Assembly: GCF_933775445.1 (NCBI RefSeq)
Contig: NC_065877.1
Coordinates: 32,116,001 to 32,180,000, forward strand
DNA length: 64,000 nt
Source of the DNA: Argentina anserina
Taxonomy: Eukaryota > Streptophyta > Magnoliopsida > Rosales > Rosaceae
Direction of reading: 5' to 3'
Shown here: piece by piece, positions 37,231 through 50,400 of the stretch
Layout: the number at the start of each line of letters is the position of its first letter
Numbering within the stretch: position 1 is the stretch's first letter
The notes under the pieces: generated by a model
Seen by the model: only the letters and a program-made list of their open reading frames with translations
What the model was told of the DNA's origin: nothing
The model's database searches: none
Translations under genes and position numbers: made by a program

Positions 37231-40200
37231 GTTACACAACTCACTGACTCAGACTTTGTAATTCTATTGTCATTTTGAGAATTTCGTATTTGGTCATATT
37301 TCTAATCAAAATTCTTGTTGTGTCTGTGATCTCACTCTGTTGATGGAACTATTTATATGAATGAAAGATTTCTAGAAATGGATTTATTGGTTTCCAGAAT
37401 CCAATCAATTTGCTCGTTGTATGTGACCTCAATATATTGATGAAACTAATCTTATGAATGAATGAAATATTTTTACAAATGTCATTGGTAGTGCCATGTA
37501 TCCAGAATCTGATATCTGCTTTAATGCTCAACTCTATAGAAACTGTATATATACTCTGGTAAGCTGTGTTCATCCTTAACATCCCTTATATCTAGATATT
37601 CCTCAGAGATTTAAAAAAAATTTAAGACAGGTAGGATTTGTAAACAACAGATCAGATCTCTTTTACAATTATATTAATTGCCATGACTCTCATATTGAGC
37701 TCCTCATCAGATCTGCATTTTTTAAGTCACCTTTGCTGGCAGTTATGATCCTTACAAAGTAGGTTATAGACAAGACATGGAATCAGCTTGGAGAGATGAA
37801 ATATTCATGCCCTTCCAGGGAACTTGTTTTGACATTCGTCTTACTAATATATTTAGAACACATGATGGGAAGCACTGATGATGCTGTAGTAGTGCAGTAG
37901 TATACTTTTTCATTTCCAGTTGTTCTTGCTGTCAATTTCTCAGTAAGGAATTTAAAATTAAGATCTGACACCATTTGATGCCAGCTTCTATTAACATGTT
38001 CATACATACCCACTAAGTATTACTCATTATTGTTCCCCTTTGATTTCATTCTCATTAATTTCTTTTTGTGTACGTAAGTATTGGGTCTTAAAGTATGACA
38101 TATACTCAGATTCACAGAATGTCAATTACATCATGCATTTTCCTCTTTGTGATAAGTATTCATGTCCTTCAGATATATTCCTTCCTTTGAATAAGTACTC
38201 TGAATTCAAATCCTCCCTCTGAATAATATTTTATTCAACAATGTCATTATTGGCTTACAATCACCAACGACCAACCACCATCATGGAAAACCTTTTACTT
38301 TTATCTTTATTTTTCTTAGAAACGGATGGAATACACCGGCGTCAATTCACGCCCTCAGTGGGTCCAACCACGTGGCAAAACGTTGTCCGCACGATTTAAA
38401 TTTTAAGGGCAACAGAGTAAATACACAAGATAACTGCCGTTATAGTAAAAGAATTTTGTTATGGTAAAACTTAAGAACATTTACGTCAAACCCAATTACA
38501 CTTGGGAAGATACTGGTAAGCAACTTAGTCGATGGAATTGTAATCAGTCCCTAATGACCACGGCGGAAGAGTTATTAGAGGAAGACCCGTCTTCTAGCCT
38601 TAGAAGAAGTCGTCTCCGGCTTCGATCTCTCTTGATCAAACCAGCCAAGCAACAAGAATCCATTAACAAGTTGAACATTTGAATGGATTAATGAAACCTT
38701 TAAAGTTCGAACCTTTATGATAATAATTAAAGAAGCTTATGCCATCTGGAGTATGGAGGTTAGAGAGGAGGGGGGGGGGGGGTGTTGGCTAAAAATGCCA
38801 CGTCATCCATGACATTTTTAGGTATTAGATTCAATATTTATTATATATTAGACGCGATATAGGTCGGTACTGTTCATAAGAGCTTGGGCAGAGAATCCAT
38901 TCTTTTCAGGTGATTTACGTGCCTGCCATTTATACTATCTAATATTTGGTGAGTTTTGGAATTTGTGCTATACTGTTTACAAAGGGCAAAATTGTCCAAA
39001 GGTTTTGAAGGAGGGCAAAACGTCCGCGTAATACGAACCTTTGTTTCTCAATTTTGTTATGTCCGACAATGTTCTCTTTCTGTCTCTACGATCTCCTCAA
39101 GCTCGTTCTTCGCCTCAAACTCAAGACCTTCAACCGAACCGAAGAACAACATGGTCTCTTTTACCCAACACGAGATTTTTTATCGGACTCAAGAACTATA
39201 TACGCTCGGTAAGTTTCTGTATAAAAGAAAAATCAGTATCATATTTGAATCATTTATTTCCACCTCCGTCATCACCTAATTTATGGGTTTTTGTCATCTC
39301 TGAGTTTGGAGTTGTTCCGATTTGGATCTAATTTTGAACATATCTTTGCCAACATGGTATACATAAGAGTCTGGTAGGTGAATCAAAGACAATTTAGTCT
39401 CAGAAGTGACGAGAACTCACTTCAAAGCATGTTTCTCCTTAATTTCAGATACAATGTGGCGAAGGCCCAAAGTTGGATCCCCTATGACCCTCTTTACCAT
39501 ATTTTTGAAATTCTGTTTTATATTTGTCAGTCTGTTTCAAAGCTAAAACACTCACAAGATTTTACAAGATTTTATGAATGTTACAAAAATTGTTAGCAAA
39601 TCAACTATAGGGTAATGCCTTGAAAACAAACTGAAACATCAAGTGCTCACTTCGCTGTGTTATCAGCTAAGAAGATAACGCCAGTGGCATCCATACTAAC
39701 TGACTGCCATCCATCATTAATAACAACAAACTTTAGAGGCACTTCCTCAATTCTTCAAAATAAAAGGCCTTTTACTATCTATGCAATGCTAAAATTAATC
39801 ATGATCTTAATTAATGTCTATGGTGTAAGTCAATAGCTCTATAACCCTTGCTTTAGACCCTCTGAAGTGACATTAGTGTAGAAAAAGCATCCCATGTACA
39901 CCAGCCAAACTAGTTCAACATATCTGGCATCTGAGGCATAAAGCTAAGTAATTTAGACATATTAGAAAAGTAAATTATTTACTTAATTTGTCTCACAAAT
40001 TTGACATCTTAAACCATAAAAATTTGAAAATGAATTGCCTTCTTTTGCTCACGATGATGAAATGTCTGTAAATGCATCTTAAGTATAAAAATATATAATT
40101 AAAGAAATTATCTGATGCATGTCACTTATTACTATGCTTCCAAGTAATTTGAGGGTGGCCAAATGCAGGATTTAGAGACAGTTTAGGTATATTGTAGTGG

Positions 40201-40523
40201 AGTATTCAGTAGCTACGTATTTGTGACCCGTCTTTCTTTGAACTTGAGTGCAATCAATTTTTGCATATGTTTTTCCTGATCAGTGATGAGTGTCTGATCA
40301 TAATGTAAGATAGGTTTTCCTGAGAGTTTACTAGGTGACAACATGGTTCAAGACTTCAGATAATGGGCATATATCTTTTTGCTACACTCATCTTCTCATA
40401 TAATTGTGTGCAAATTTTGTGGATGACAGAGAAGGAAATGTAGTATAGAGTTGAGTTCTTCAACAAGCAAGTATTCTACATTGTATTTTTCTTGATGTTG
40501 CATGAGTAATGAGATCTCTACAA
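37231..40523. other. Intergenic, no convincing gene
   Basis: Contains the 3' UTR of copy 4 and short open frames at 38461-38682 and 38956-39331 without family resemblance. A G-run of about 13 lies near 38770. I see no RNA gene or identifiable transposon. Confidence 0.4.
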
Positions 40524-40691
40524 GGTAAGTGTGAAAGAGAAATACAATAATAGAGTTATGTATGAAACTTAGAATTTGTAAGTCATAGAAACCAACTACA
40601 TAAATGCAGTAGAGATCTTGTTAGGTAGAGTCCAGATTTGCTGCTTCTAATACTGTAGCTGTGTTGAATGAAACAATGTTGCGAGCTAACA
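40524..40691 (-). repeat. Copia 3' LTR, partial
   Basis: 168 bp about 95% identical to the U3-side of the 5' LTR; it starts TGTTAGCTCGCAACATTG on the minus strand. The 3' half cannot be aligned, so it is truncated or replaced. Confidence 0.75.
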
Positions 40692-40928
40692 CTCCCCCTC
40701 AAGTTGGTGCATACACATCAACCATGCCCAACTTGCTAAGCAAGTCGTAAAAGGCCTTTCTAGAAACACGTGGTTAATATATCTGCAAGTTGCTATTATG
40801 TAGGAACAAAAGGAAAGCTGATAAGATTGTCATCAAACATTTCTTTTATGAAGTGACGATCAACCTCTACATGTTTAGTGCGATCATGTTGCACTGGATT
40901 CTGTGAAATATCAATTGCTGCCCGGTTG

Positions 40929-43900
40929 TCACAATACAATAGTAGTTTTTAGTTTGTCACCCAAATCACGTAGCAAGTTTCTCAACCATAGCAACTGACA
41001 CAGACCATGAGCTATACCTATGTACTCAGCTTCCACACTAGATCGTGTCATTACTTTCTGTTTCTTACTCTTCCATGTAACCAAATTACCTCCCACAAAG
41101 GTAAAATAACCTGATGTCAACCTTCTTTTTGTGATATTTCCAGCCCACTTTGCATCAGTGAAGCCACGAACTTCAAGAATATTATTGTGTTTAGAGAACA
41201 TCACTCCTCTCCTTGGAGCTGATTTCAAGTACTTTAATTCTCACAACATCATTCATGTGATTCTCACTTGTATTATGCATGAACTGACTTACCACACTTA
41301 CCGCATAAAATAACATTTGGTTTAGTATGAGTCAAGTAAATCAAGCGCCCAACTAGCCTCTGATAACGAGCTCGATCAGTAGTAACATGATCTGGATATT
41401 GTGCTAAATGATAATTTTGCTCAATAGGGGTGTCAACAGGTGTGCAATCTAACATACTTGTCTCTCTTAGTAGATCGAGGATGTACTTTCTTTGACATAG
41501 TAGATTCCTTCTCTCCCCTGGCTATCTCAATGCCTAAGAAGTACTTGAGCTCACCCAGGTTTTTCATCTCAAACTCAGAGGCTAGTTACTTCTGTGATAT
41601 ATTCATCTCCATAGTGTCATTGCCAGTGATTATCATATTATCAACATAGATAATCAAGGCTGTGATCTTTCCTTGTTGATGTTTGAGAAACAAAGTGTGG
41701 TCTGAATTACTCTGCTTGTAACCAACCCTCCGCATGAACTGTGAGAATCTTCCAAACCAAACATGAGGTGACTGTTTGAGACCATGTATATATTTTCTTA
41801 ATTTGCACACAAAGTTACCAGGTGATGCAGCTACATATCCAGGTGGAAGACTCATGTATACTTTCTCATTAACTCTCCATGAACAAATGCGTTCTTGACA
41901 TCAAATTGCCAAAGTGGCCAGTTTAAACTTGCAGCCAATGAGAGTAGGACCTGAATAGTGTTCATTTTAGCAACGAGAGAAAAAGTCTCATCATAGTCTA
42001 TACCATATGTTTAAGTAAACCCTTTGCTACAAGTCATACTTTATACTGACTCACTGATCCATTTGCTTTATATTTTACTGTAAACACCTAGCGATAACCT
42101 ACAACCTTCTTTTCATCATGTGGAGGAACAAGTTCACATGTATTGTTCTTCTGCAAAGCTTCCATCTCTTCCTCTATTGCTTTCCTCTATTTTGGGTCAT
42201 CCAATGCATCCTGCACTGTTTTAGGTACTAATACAGTAAATGATTCATATAACTTGGATAATCTTCTAGTGGACATATAATTGGCTACTGCATACTTAAA
42301 TTTGGCTTGTAGAGTAGGTTCATATCTTTTGGTTGTCTGACCACGAGTAGACCTATTTGGTAACACATATTGACCACTACTGGACTCACTACTATTGGTA
42401 TATGTAGATGGACTAACCTCTGGAGTATGATCTTCAGTACAAGGGAGATATGAGTCAGGGGTAGGAGCGATGATAGGAGGGGCCAGTTCTGGTACCTGGA
42501 TGTTTGGAGGCTTGTTATTTGAATGTGCTTCAGGAGTTGATGAGTTGATAATTTCAACTGGATTCGTCAAAGTTTCACTCTCATAAATGACTTCTTCTAA
42601 TTCCTCCCCCTCTTCGTGATATAGCTCTTCGAAATATGAATGCTCCCCCTGAAGAGTTGTATCAGAAAAGGTAAAATAGCTCATATCCTCAAAGAAAATA
42701 AAATCCATAGTGACATTGTACTTTCTAGTAGGAGGATGATAACACTTGTACCCTTTATGATGTCCTCCATATCCAACAAACACACACGAGTGCCCGAGCA
42801 TCCAACTTAGATCTTTGATTTTTAGGTACATGAACAAAATTAACACAACTAAAGACATGTGCATGAAGATTGTGAAATGACGGTAAGGTAACATGGAATG
42901 CAAGTACCTCAAAGGGGATTTTTCCTGACATGACACTAGATGGAAGACGACTGATGAGGTGGGAAGAGGCTAAGACAACATCGCCTCAAATATATTTAGG
43001 CATATGAGCACTAAAGAGAAGAGAGCGAGCCATATCAAGCAAATAATGGTTTTTCCTCTTTGACACTCTATTTTGTTCAGGTTTTTGCGGACATGTAGTT
43101 TGATGAACTATCCTATGTGATTTAAAAAACTTTTAGAAAACATGATTAGCATATTCTCCCCCTTTGTTCGAACAAACAACTTTAATGGTACTGTTATACT
43201 GTGTTTTAACAAGAGTACGAAAAACAACAAAAGCTGAAAAAACTTCATCTTTGGTTTTAAGAAGGACAACCCATGGTAATCTCGTACAATCATCAATAAA
43301 CAACAAAATATCTCATACACGACACAGTAGGTTCTCTAGAGCGTCCCCAAACATTAGAATTAATAAGCTCAAAATGAATGACACTTTTATTGGAAATACT
43401 AGGAGAGTAAATGGTACGATACTTTTGGCCAAAACACATGTTTCACAGCGTAAAACTGACTCATCCACACCAATAAACAAAGTATGCATGAATTTCTTCA
43501 TATGACTAAAAGATTGATGCCCTAAACGATGATGTCATACCCAAACTTCACTTAGCTTATCAGATGTCAAGGTCATGGCCGCACAAGATTGTGTTCTTGG
43601 TTTCTCCCCTGCGTATGTTTGATCCAGATGGAATTACCTGCCTCTCAGATAACCCTGACCAATTAACTCCCTGGTGAGAAGATCATGAAATACCACATAC
43701 GTGGGACAAAAAGTTCACAAAGCATTTAGACTCAGTATTCAACTGTGGAACAGATATCAATGATGAGACAAGTTCGACACATATAACACATTATAAAGCT
43801 CTATTGTGGGAGTGATACGGCCTGACCCCCTTTTCCTAAAACTGGAAAGGCCTCACCATTAGCATTAGTAACATAGGATACTGATGGATGAGATAATTTA
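40929..43900 (-). pseudogene. Copia pol (integrase, RT, RNase H), broken
   Basis: Recognisable blocks on the minus strand: integrase fragments around 43100-43500; integrase C-terminal HSCVFVGYGGHHKGYKCYHP (in 42187-42936); RT with YIHGLKQSPHVWFGRFSQFM and DHTLFLKHQ, then IYVDNMIITG (41586-41855); LVGRLIYLTHTKP (41273-41455); RNase H with GFTDAKWAGN, RRLTSGYFTFVGGNLVTWKS and MTRSSVEAEYIG (40929-41228). The RT catalytic YVDD reads YVDN, and stops separate the blocks. Inactive. Confidence 0.87.
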
Positions 43901-43949
43901 GCAAAATAAGATTTATCATAAGTCATATGGTCTGAAGCACCAGAATCAA

Positions 43950-45040
43950 TAATCCATGTATCAGAACCAACAAAGTTAGATATATTTTAAAGCCATACCA
44001 ATCTTACCATGATCAGCTATAGAGGCTGTAGAAGTAGCTCCACCTACTGTATGATGATCTTGACCAGTTACACCATAAAATCTGGTTCTTGGACCAACTG
44101 AATAGCTGCTTTCGCCTTAAGACAACAACCATGCTTCTTTGGTTTGAGATACGGGTGCAGCTTCCAACAAGTCTCTCGAAAATGATCAGAATCATCACAG
44201 TAAGAGCAGTGAGGACGAGGACGATTCCCAAAGCTATGTGGTGGTCCTTGCTAATGAATTAGAACTGAATTTGATTGCTGAAGAAGTGGTGCTAGAGATC
44301 TCGCTTGAACATTAAGGCTATAAACTTCAACTTGTGCTTGATCGAGACTTTCCTGCTGAGACTCATCCTTACGGATATATGTTAAAGCTATAGTCAGGCT
44401 AGGGGGTTATGTCATTCTAAGCAGCTCTTTTTTAGCACTGTTATGCTTTGCATCAAGACCTTTAAAAAAATAGCGAATCGATCAAGTTCTTTTTCCTTTT
44501 GGTACCAAACAATAATCTTCTGTGATCTTGCAAGGACGCTTCATATCAATCTCAGCCCAAATATTCTTCAGTTTGGTGAAATACTGAGCCACTGGCTGCC
44601 CATTTTGTTGCGTTGCTGAAGCTGTGCACATTAACTCATGAACATGTATAAAATCAGACTCATTAGTGTATATGTCTTCCAATGTCTTCCAAACTGTCCG
44701 TGCAGTATCACATTACTCCACACGGTCTACTATCTCCTCATTCATGGTTTTGTACAAGACTGACATTACAATACCATCATCATCTTCCCACTTAGTGTAG
44801 GCGTCAACATCGTCTTCACTATGGGCCTTAATTGCCCCAGTTACATACCCCATCTTGTGCAATCCTTGGAGATGAGCTGTCATGATTCTCTTCCAATTAC
44901 GGACATTGGTTCCATTGAGTTGGCTCCCCCAACGGAACACTTTTAGAATTTTTGACAGATACTTCAAACTTCTGGACCTCATTGGCTTTGAAGTTTTCAA
45001 TTCCATCGCTCATTGTAAAACCTTCTTTTCCCGGATTCAT
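43950..45040 (-). pseudogene. Copia gag with CCHC zinc knuckle, broken
   Basis: Minus strand from 45040: MNPGKEGFTMSDGIENFKAN, a frameshift near 44940, then LNGTNVRNWKRIMTAHLQGL and WEDDDGIVMSVL, a stop near 44715, and TNESDFIHVHELMCTASATQ plus QNGQPVAQYFTKLKNIWAEI. The knuckle CSYCDDSDHFRETC lies near 44160-44205 in another frame. Confidence 0.8.
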
Positions 45041-45849
45041 TTTAGTTATGAGAGTGCATAAAACTGTTGTTTCAGCCCTTCCTTCTCTAGAAAGATACAA
45101 GGAGCTTTAAATGGCCTTCTTTTTTTAGAATAGATCGAGGAAGCAAAGCAACCATTGCCTGCTTATCAGGCCATCCGCATAAATCCTATCCGATTAAAAA
45201 AAAAGGCAGTTTCATTATGGTGGTATACTAAATAATTAGTAAATCAGTAGTTATGCAGCGGAAATAAAACTAACAATAAGAATAAGCCTCATATGTATTT
45301 CTACTATCGGTGAATCTTCTATGTCTTGAGTAAACCTTCACTGTCGGTGTATTTGCACAGTCAACATAAACAATCTAGCACTTTAGCTACACTCGACGGA
45401 TTTTTGTTGGACTTAATGGCCAAAGCAGGTCGATTTGCATATGATATTGGATTGATAGCAGAGCAACGTCAGGCTGAGGATGACTGGCCGACACGGGTCG
45501 GGTTGTTGAAGATGACGCTGGACTAAAGAAGTCAAGCTTGAGATGCTACCTAGACCAGAGAACACATATGTAGCTGATCGGGGAACTACACTGGATTGAT
45601 GCAATGACAACAATGAGGCTAAGATTAGCGACGTCGGTTGGAGCAAAGAGAGACGTCGGTCGTAGGGCACTCTGATGATGGCGTCAGGGACTTTGAAAGA
45701 GTGGACCATCGATCTAGTAACAGAATACGACATTGATGGACTCCAACATGTGATGATGATGAATTCTAATGACTGGGTTTCTCAAACTCCAGGAAATTAG
45801 AAAAGAGAGACAAGAGACAAAGTCATTTCAGATCTTTGCTCTGATATCA

Positions 45850-46143
45850 TGTTAAACTATGAGATTAAGAGAGAATGAAACCAGAATGGTGTGTGATACT
45901 CTTAAAAACATGTCTATTCACAAATGTATTCTTCTCTGAATTGAAGGAAATTTATAGTAGTACAATTAATCTATAGCTAAGTGTGAATGAGAAATACAAT
46001 AGTAAAGCTATGTATGAAACTTAGAATTTGTAAGTCATAGAAACCAACTACATAAATGCAGTAGAGATCTTGTCATGTAGAGTCCAGATTTGCTGCTTCT
46101 ACTATTGTAGCTGTGTTGAATGAAACAATGTTGCGAGCTAACA
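45850..46143 (-). repeat. Copia 5' LTR, 294 bp
   Basis: TG...CA ends on the minus strand (TGTTAGCTCGC at 46143, TTTAACA at 45850), next to a PBS-like TGATATCAGAGC. Confidence 0.78.
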
Positions 46144-47454
46144 TAGAGTATATAGAATGATGCCAAGATCCAAGACCCACCTCAGGTCTTTTGAGTTACA
46201 GTTCACGGCAAACTCTCTTCCTCAATCCTCATTCTCTGCCTTGTTTTCAAAGAAAACCCAAATATATGATGGAATCCATGAAGAATGTCATGTATCTAAA
46301 TTTTGGCCGGGGTTTTTCATTTGTTGTATTTATAAACATAATGCACAATTGTATCGTAGATTTTTGAATCTATGTGCATGGAACATTATTACAAGAGTTG
46401 ATCATGCATTTTTCCGGCCAATAACCCGAGAGAAAACAACCTAGCAGCCATCTGTGCCGATCTAAAGATGGAGCTCAGGTGTTGGGAGCTCGAGATTCGG
46501 ACCACAACATAAGTGAAATCACTCCAACAACAATACCACCAATAGGGTAAACTAAAAGAGTGATTCCTATTCGACAGTCCACCCTGCCATCACTGTGTTG
46601 ATGGTTTGTTCTTTTTATTTGGGCCAACTGGGTCGGACCCTGAGTGGATTAAAGTGTTCATTATTACCCTTCAATCAACCTTAGTAAAAATTAGTCTCAC
46701 CAACTCATTCGAACTTACAACTATACCCCTCGATCTTAACAGTGTTTTTGGCGCCACATTACTCATGTGTATTCTATAATTATCCAATTTTCTTTGGGTA
46801 AATAAATTGAACATGATTTTTTAATTATTTTTTCTGGACTTGCAAGCTTGCAATTGAATGCAGAAATGACATTACTATGATGGCAGGCTGTAGTTGATAC
46901 ATTAAATGTAACCATATTGCTCAGAATTCACATCATGCTAGCTCTGACATCATCTGCTCAACTACCCAGCACCATTCTAGCTACTGTAAGCATCTATGGT
47001 ATTTATTGTTCATCCATGGAATCCATATGTAACTGGGACCAAAACAGAGATATAGATCACAGATCAAGCCAACAAAAACCCAGGTAATTATGAAACCAAT
47101 TTTCATTACCTTTCCTTCTGAAGAAAAAGGCATAACACGATAGTTGGAATATTCATTTCAAAAGAGCTAAAACCCCACTCTATTGGATCCTGGGTACAAA
47201 GTTAGTGAAGGTGAAAAGAAAAGAGATACAACTCAGAAATAAACAAAACAGAGTCTAGTAGCTTAATTTTTGTCTATGATATGATCGAGGAAGTCAATTC
47301 CCGAACCCCTCTAATCCTTTCATTTGAAAATGATCATATAGGGTGCGCTCTTGACTTCTCCACTCTTGTTTAAGCTGAATTCCTCACCAGCATTGTTGCT
47401 CCTTTCCTTTCTTTCCCTTCAACTCCCTAAAAACTGGAGCAGCAAGAGAGCTGA
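46144..47454. other. Intergenic and 3' flank of the HD-ZIP gene
   Basis: No gene recognised. The part near 47250-47454 should be the 3' UTR of the minus-strand HD-ZIP IV gene. Confidence 0.45.
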
Positions 47455-50400
47455 TCAGGCTTCATTGTCCAAGGACAAAGAAGCCTTGATCCTCTCCACT
47501 GTGCATGCTATGAGGTTATTGACTGTTGCCACAGACCCCAAGGACAGCTTTGCAGTTGGAACTGAATCCACTAGGATCTGGAAGGCAACTGTCAATAATG
47601 ACCCTCCAGATTCAGCTTCACCATTGTTGCTCCCGCTGGTTCCATCTGGGAGTATAGCAAACCCAGATGGCAGCAGCGCAACATAGTCGGGGTCGCTGCC
47701 ATTCAGCACAACATTCATAGCAACTATGTCCACAGGGGCATAGATGACATATGATGCCGTAGAGTCGGTGCAGCTCTCCTGCAGTATGAGCATGTTGCTC
47801 TGACTCGAATTGGCACTCTGCAAGGTAAAATTTAAGTTCATCAGGGTAAATAGAACTATTGTTAGTAAGACAACATCAACAATAAGAAGGAAGATATGAA
47901 TGTACATTTACTCGAAGTAGTGACACGCAATTCCCAGTGTCACGCCCATTGGCTATGTGTGCCATTTCTTGCACAACGCCACCATTGGAGAGGATATCCC
48001 ACTGCATCAAACACGATAATGAAACTCGGTTTAATGTACTTCATGGAATACTACGCTTGGGGTGATGAAACTCGGTTTAATTTACTTCTTCATTAATGTT
48101 TCAGGTTATGCAGATGAGTTTCAATATCTGGGGTCTTGAATTATCGCCCAGCCAAGATTAGGTGAAATGTGATAAATAAATAAAAAAATTGTTGTCCCTT
48201 TGGGTACAATTTCTTAAAATGTGGGTAACCCAACATTATTGAAATGTAATTCACATACCTCATTTCGGGAGTTCTCATCACGAAGAAATTCAAAGACCCT
48301 TTTAGGGGGGACAGGAAGCCAGAATGAGGTTGCAGCGCTGAGCACAATACCTGGAGGCCTTCCTGGATCATCAACACTCTTTCGGGTCATTACACGAACA
48401 TCATCAGCCCCTGTCCCAGACAATGTTGTCCATGTATGAGTGGTAGATGCACTCACTCCAGCACAGAAACTTATAACCATTCTCTCAGCCAGCTTCAACA
48501 TGCTCTTCCTCCCTTCTTGAGTTGTTATCACTGATTAACCATGCAATAATATCGTTTAACCAAACCATCAAACCAAATTAAACTAGTGGTTCTTAATAAC
48601 TAGTATATATCTAACAACTGCGTATCATACTAATCTGTAAAGAGTGACAAATAGACTACATACCACCAACATCACCGGTAGGGATGTTTGTCGCCAAAGC
48701 GCTGGCAAGACGCTCACATTGGCGGTCTAAGGTTGCCACCCATCGTTTAGCACCAAATGCATGGCCAGAGTTAACCAGTTGTTTGTAGAGATTGTGAACA
48801 CCTCTTTCGTCCCCTTCAACATGCTCAACCCAAGTAACCTAATGCAGGCACCAACGTTTAAAAACTAACTCAATTTTGATGCATAAATTCGTTGAAATAC
48901 TGATATACAGAGTTCTTAATCTAATTTAACTACCTTTGAGTATCCATTTGGCATTTCTTGGATGAGACATCCAGAAGGTCTTCTTTGACATGATTTCAGA
49001 GTAGAAGTATAGCCGCGTTGATTGTCTAAGGAGACATCAACCACTGCCCATGTGCCATCGACATGCTGCTTACAGTACCTCACAAAATAACTCTCACGAG
49101 TTGGAACTAATGGTGATGGTACTTGGAATTCTGCTGTCATCTGCCAAATGACAATACAGTACATTATTCATACTGGAGAACTCTCTTGAATCATATACTG
49201 TACAGCTATCTCCGCAGTCAGCATTATGCTTACCACTTGCAAAGCTCCATTGTAGTTTCCTGCTACTCCCGTTGATAGCACATCCAGAGTCATAGCTCTT
49301 GATACAATCCCCGAAAATACAGTTGACCATTGATTCTAAATAGTAGAAACACGAGGAAAATGTATTAGGGTTCAAGGGACTCCATTTCTAAGGCATTAAT
49401 CTGTTTGTTAAACAATAGATTCATATTAAATTTATTCTTTTGTGTCATATTCTTATGAAAATATATGCTATCTCATTTAGATTGATTTCAAATGTCTAAA
49501 TAACCTCACTTGATTTAGATCAATATTGATCAATCTAAATCTAATTAACTATAAAACATGTGTTAACTAGTAAAGTTAAAATGATATGATTTTGAAACTT
49601 TATATCAATCTAAGTATATTTATGACAATAAATCCTGATACTTGTAGACCACATCATCGATCTGAATCAGATTACAGTATATGTATCAAAGAATATAACA
49701 TGTGCTAGCTACAACAAAGCATTGATCAATCCAAGAATATCAATCAGCGTTTCTAAACCCTAAATATGCATACATCTATAATGTTGTTTCAACGTGTGGA
49801 TATATCAAAATTTAACATCATTAAATAGAAACTGAAGAGTATAATCCAAACATATACAGATAGTTCAATTGAATCAGTAATTAAGCTTACCACATCCATG
49901 AGAATCTCAACAAGGTTATTGTGATTCATAATGACGACAGCACTCTCCCGTGAAGCTTCACATTTGAATCCAGATTGTTTTGGAACAATTCCTCGTGGAA
50001 ATGTTCGAATGTACTCATCCTCATTGAGCACAGAGGTTGATCCATCGATGCTATTCATCCACAGAGGTTCACCAATTTGAGCCATTTGAATCAGCTCCTC
50101 CATAGCTGCAACTGCAAGCTCAATAATCATGGGCTTATCTGCCTCACTTGGTGCACCAATTGACCGCATAATGTCTCCAGAATTATACACGTCTGAGTTT
50201 TGGAAGAAGCTATGGTGAGGGCTAGAGCCCAAGCTTCCCACTCCAGGATCAATTGGATTGCGGTGAGGTGGAACTGGTGAAGATATATGAGAGTAGTTCC
50301 CCACTGGCTTCCCGACGTATTTAGCAGCAATTGCTGATATTCTATCAATCTGGAAAGAAAAGGAAAGTAGTTAGTTAATTAGGAAATGAAGATAAATAAG

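Larger units (their letters stand above)
40524..46143 (-). mobile_element. Ty1/copia retrotransposon, decayed
   Basis: Minus-strand order from the right: 5' LTR (45850-46143), PBS (GCTCTGATATCA on plus, one mismatch), gag, integrase, RT, RNase H, polypurine tract (TTGAGGGGGAG on minus, 40692-40702), then the 3' LTR (to 40691). The 3' LTR matches the 5' LTR only from about 40524 on. Several frameshifts and stops interrupt gag-pol. Confidence 0.88.

Noticed and set aside
38461..38682. 73-residue ORF with basic C-terminus
   Set aside because: No homology recognised, no splice context; not enough to call a gene.
38956..39331. Overlapping ORFs of 96-107 residues
   Set aside because: Frames overlap and neither resembles a known family; considered chance.
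46157..46444. 95-residue ORF beside the copia LTR
   Set aside because: No recognisable domain, no promoter; chance ORF.
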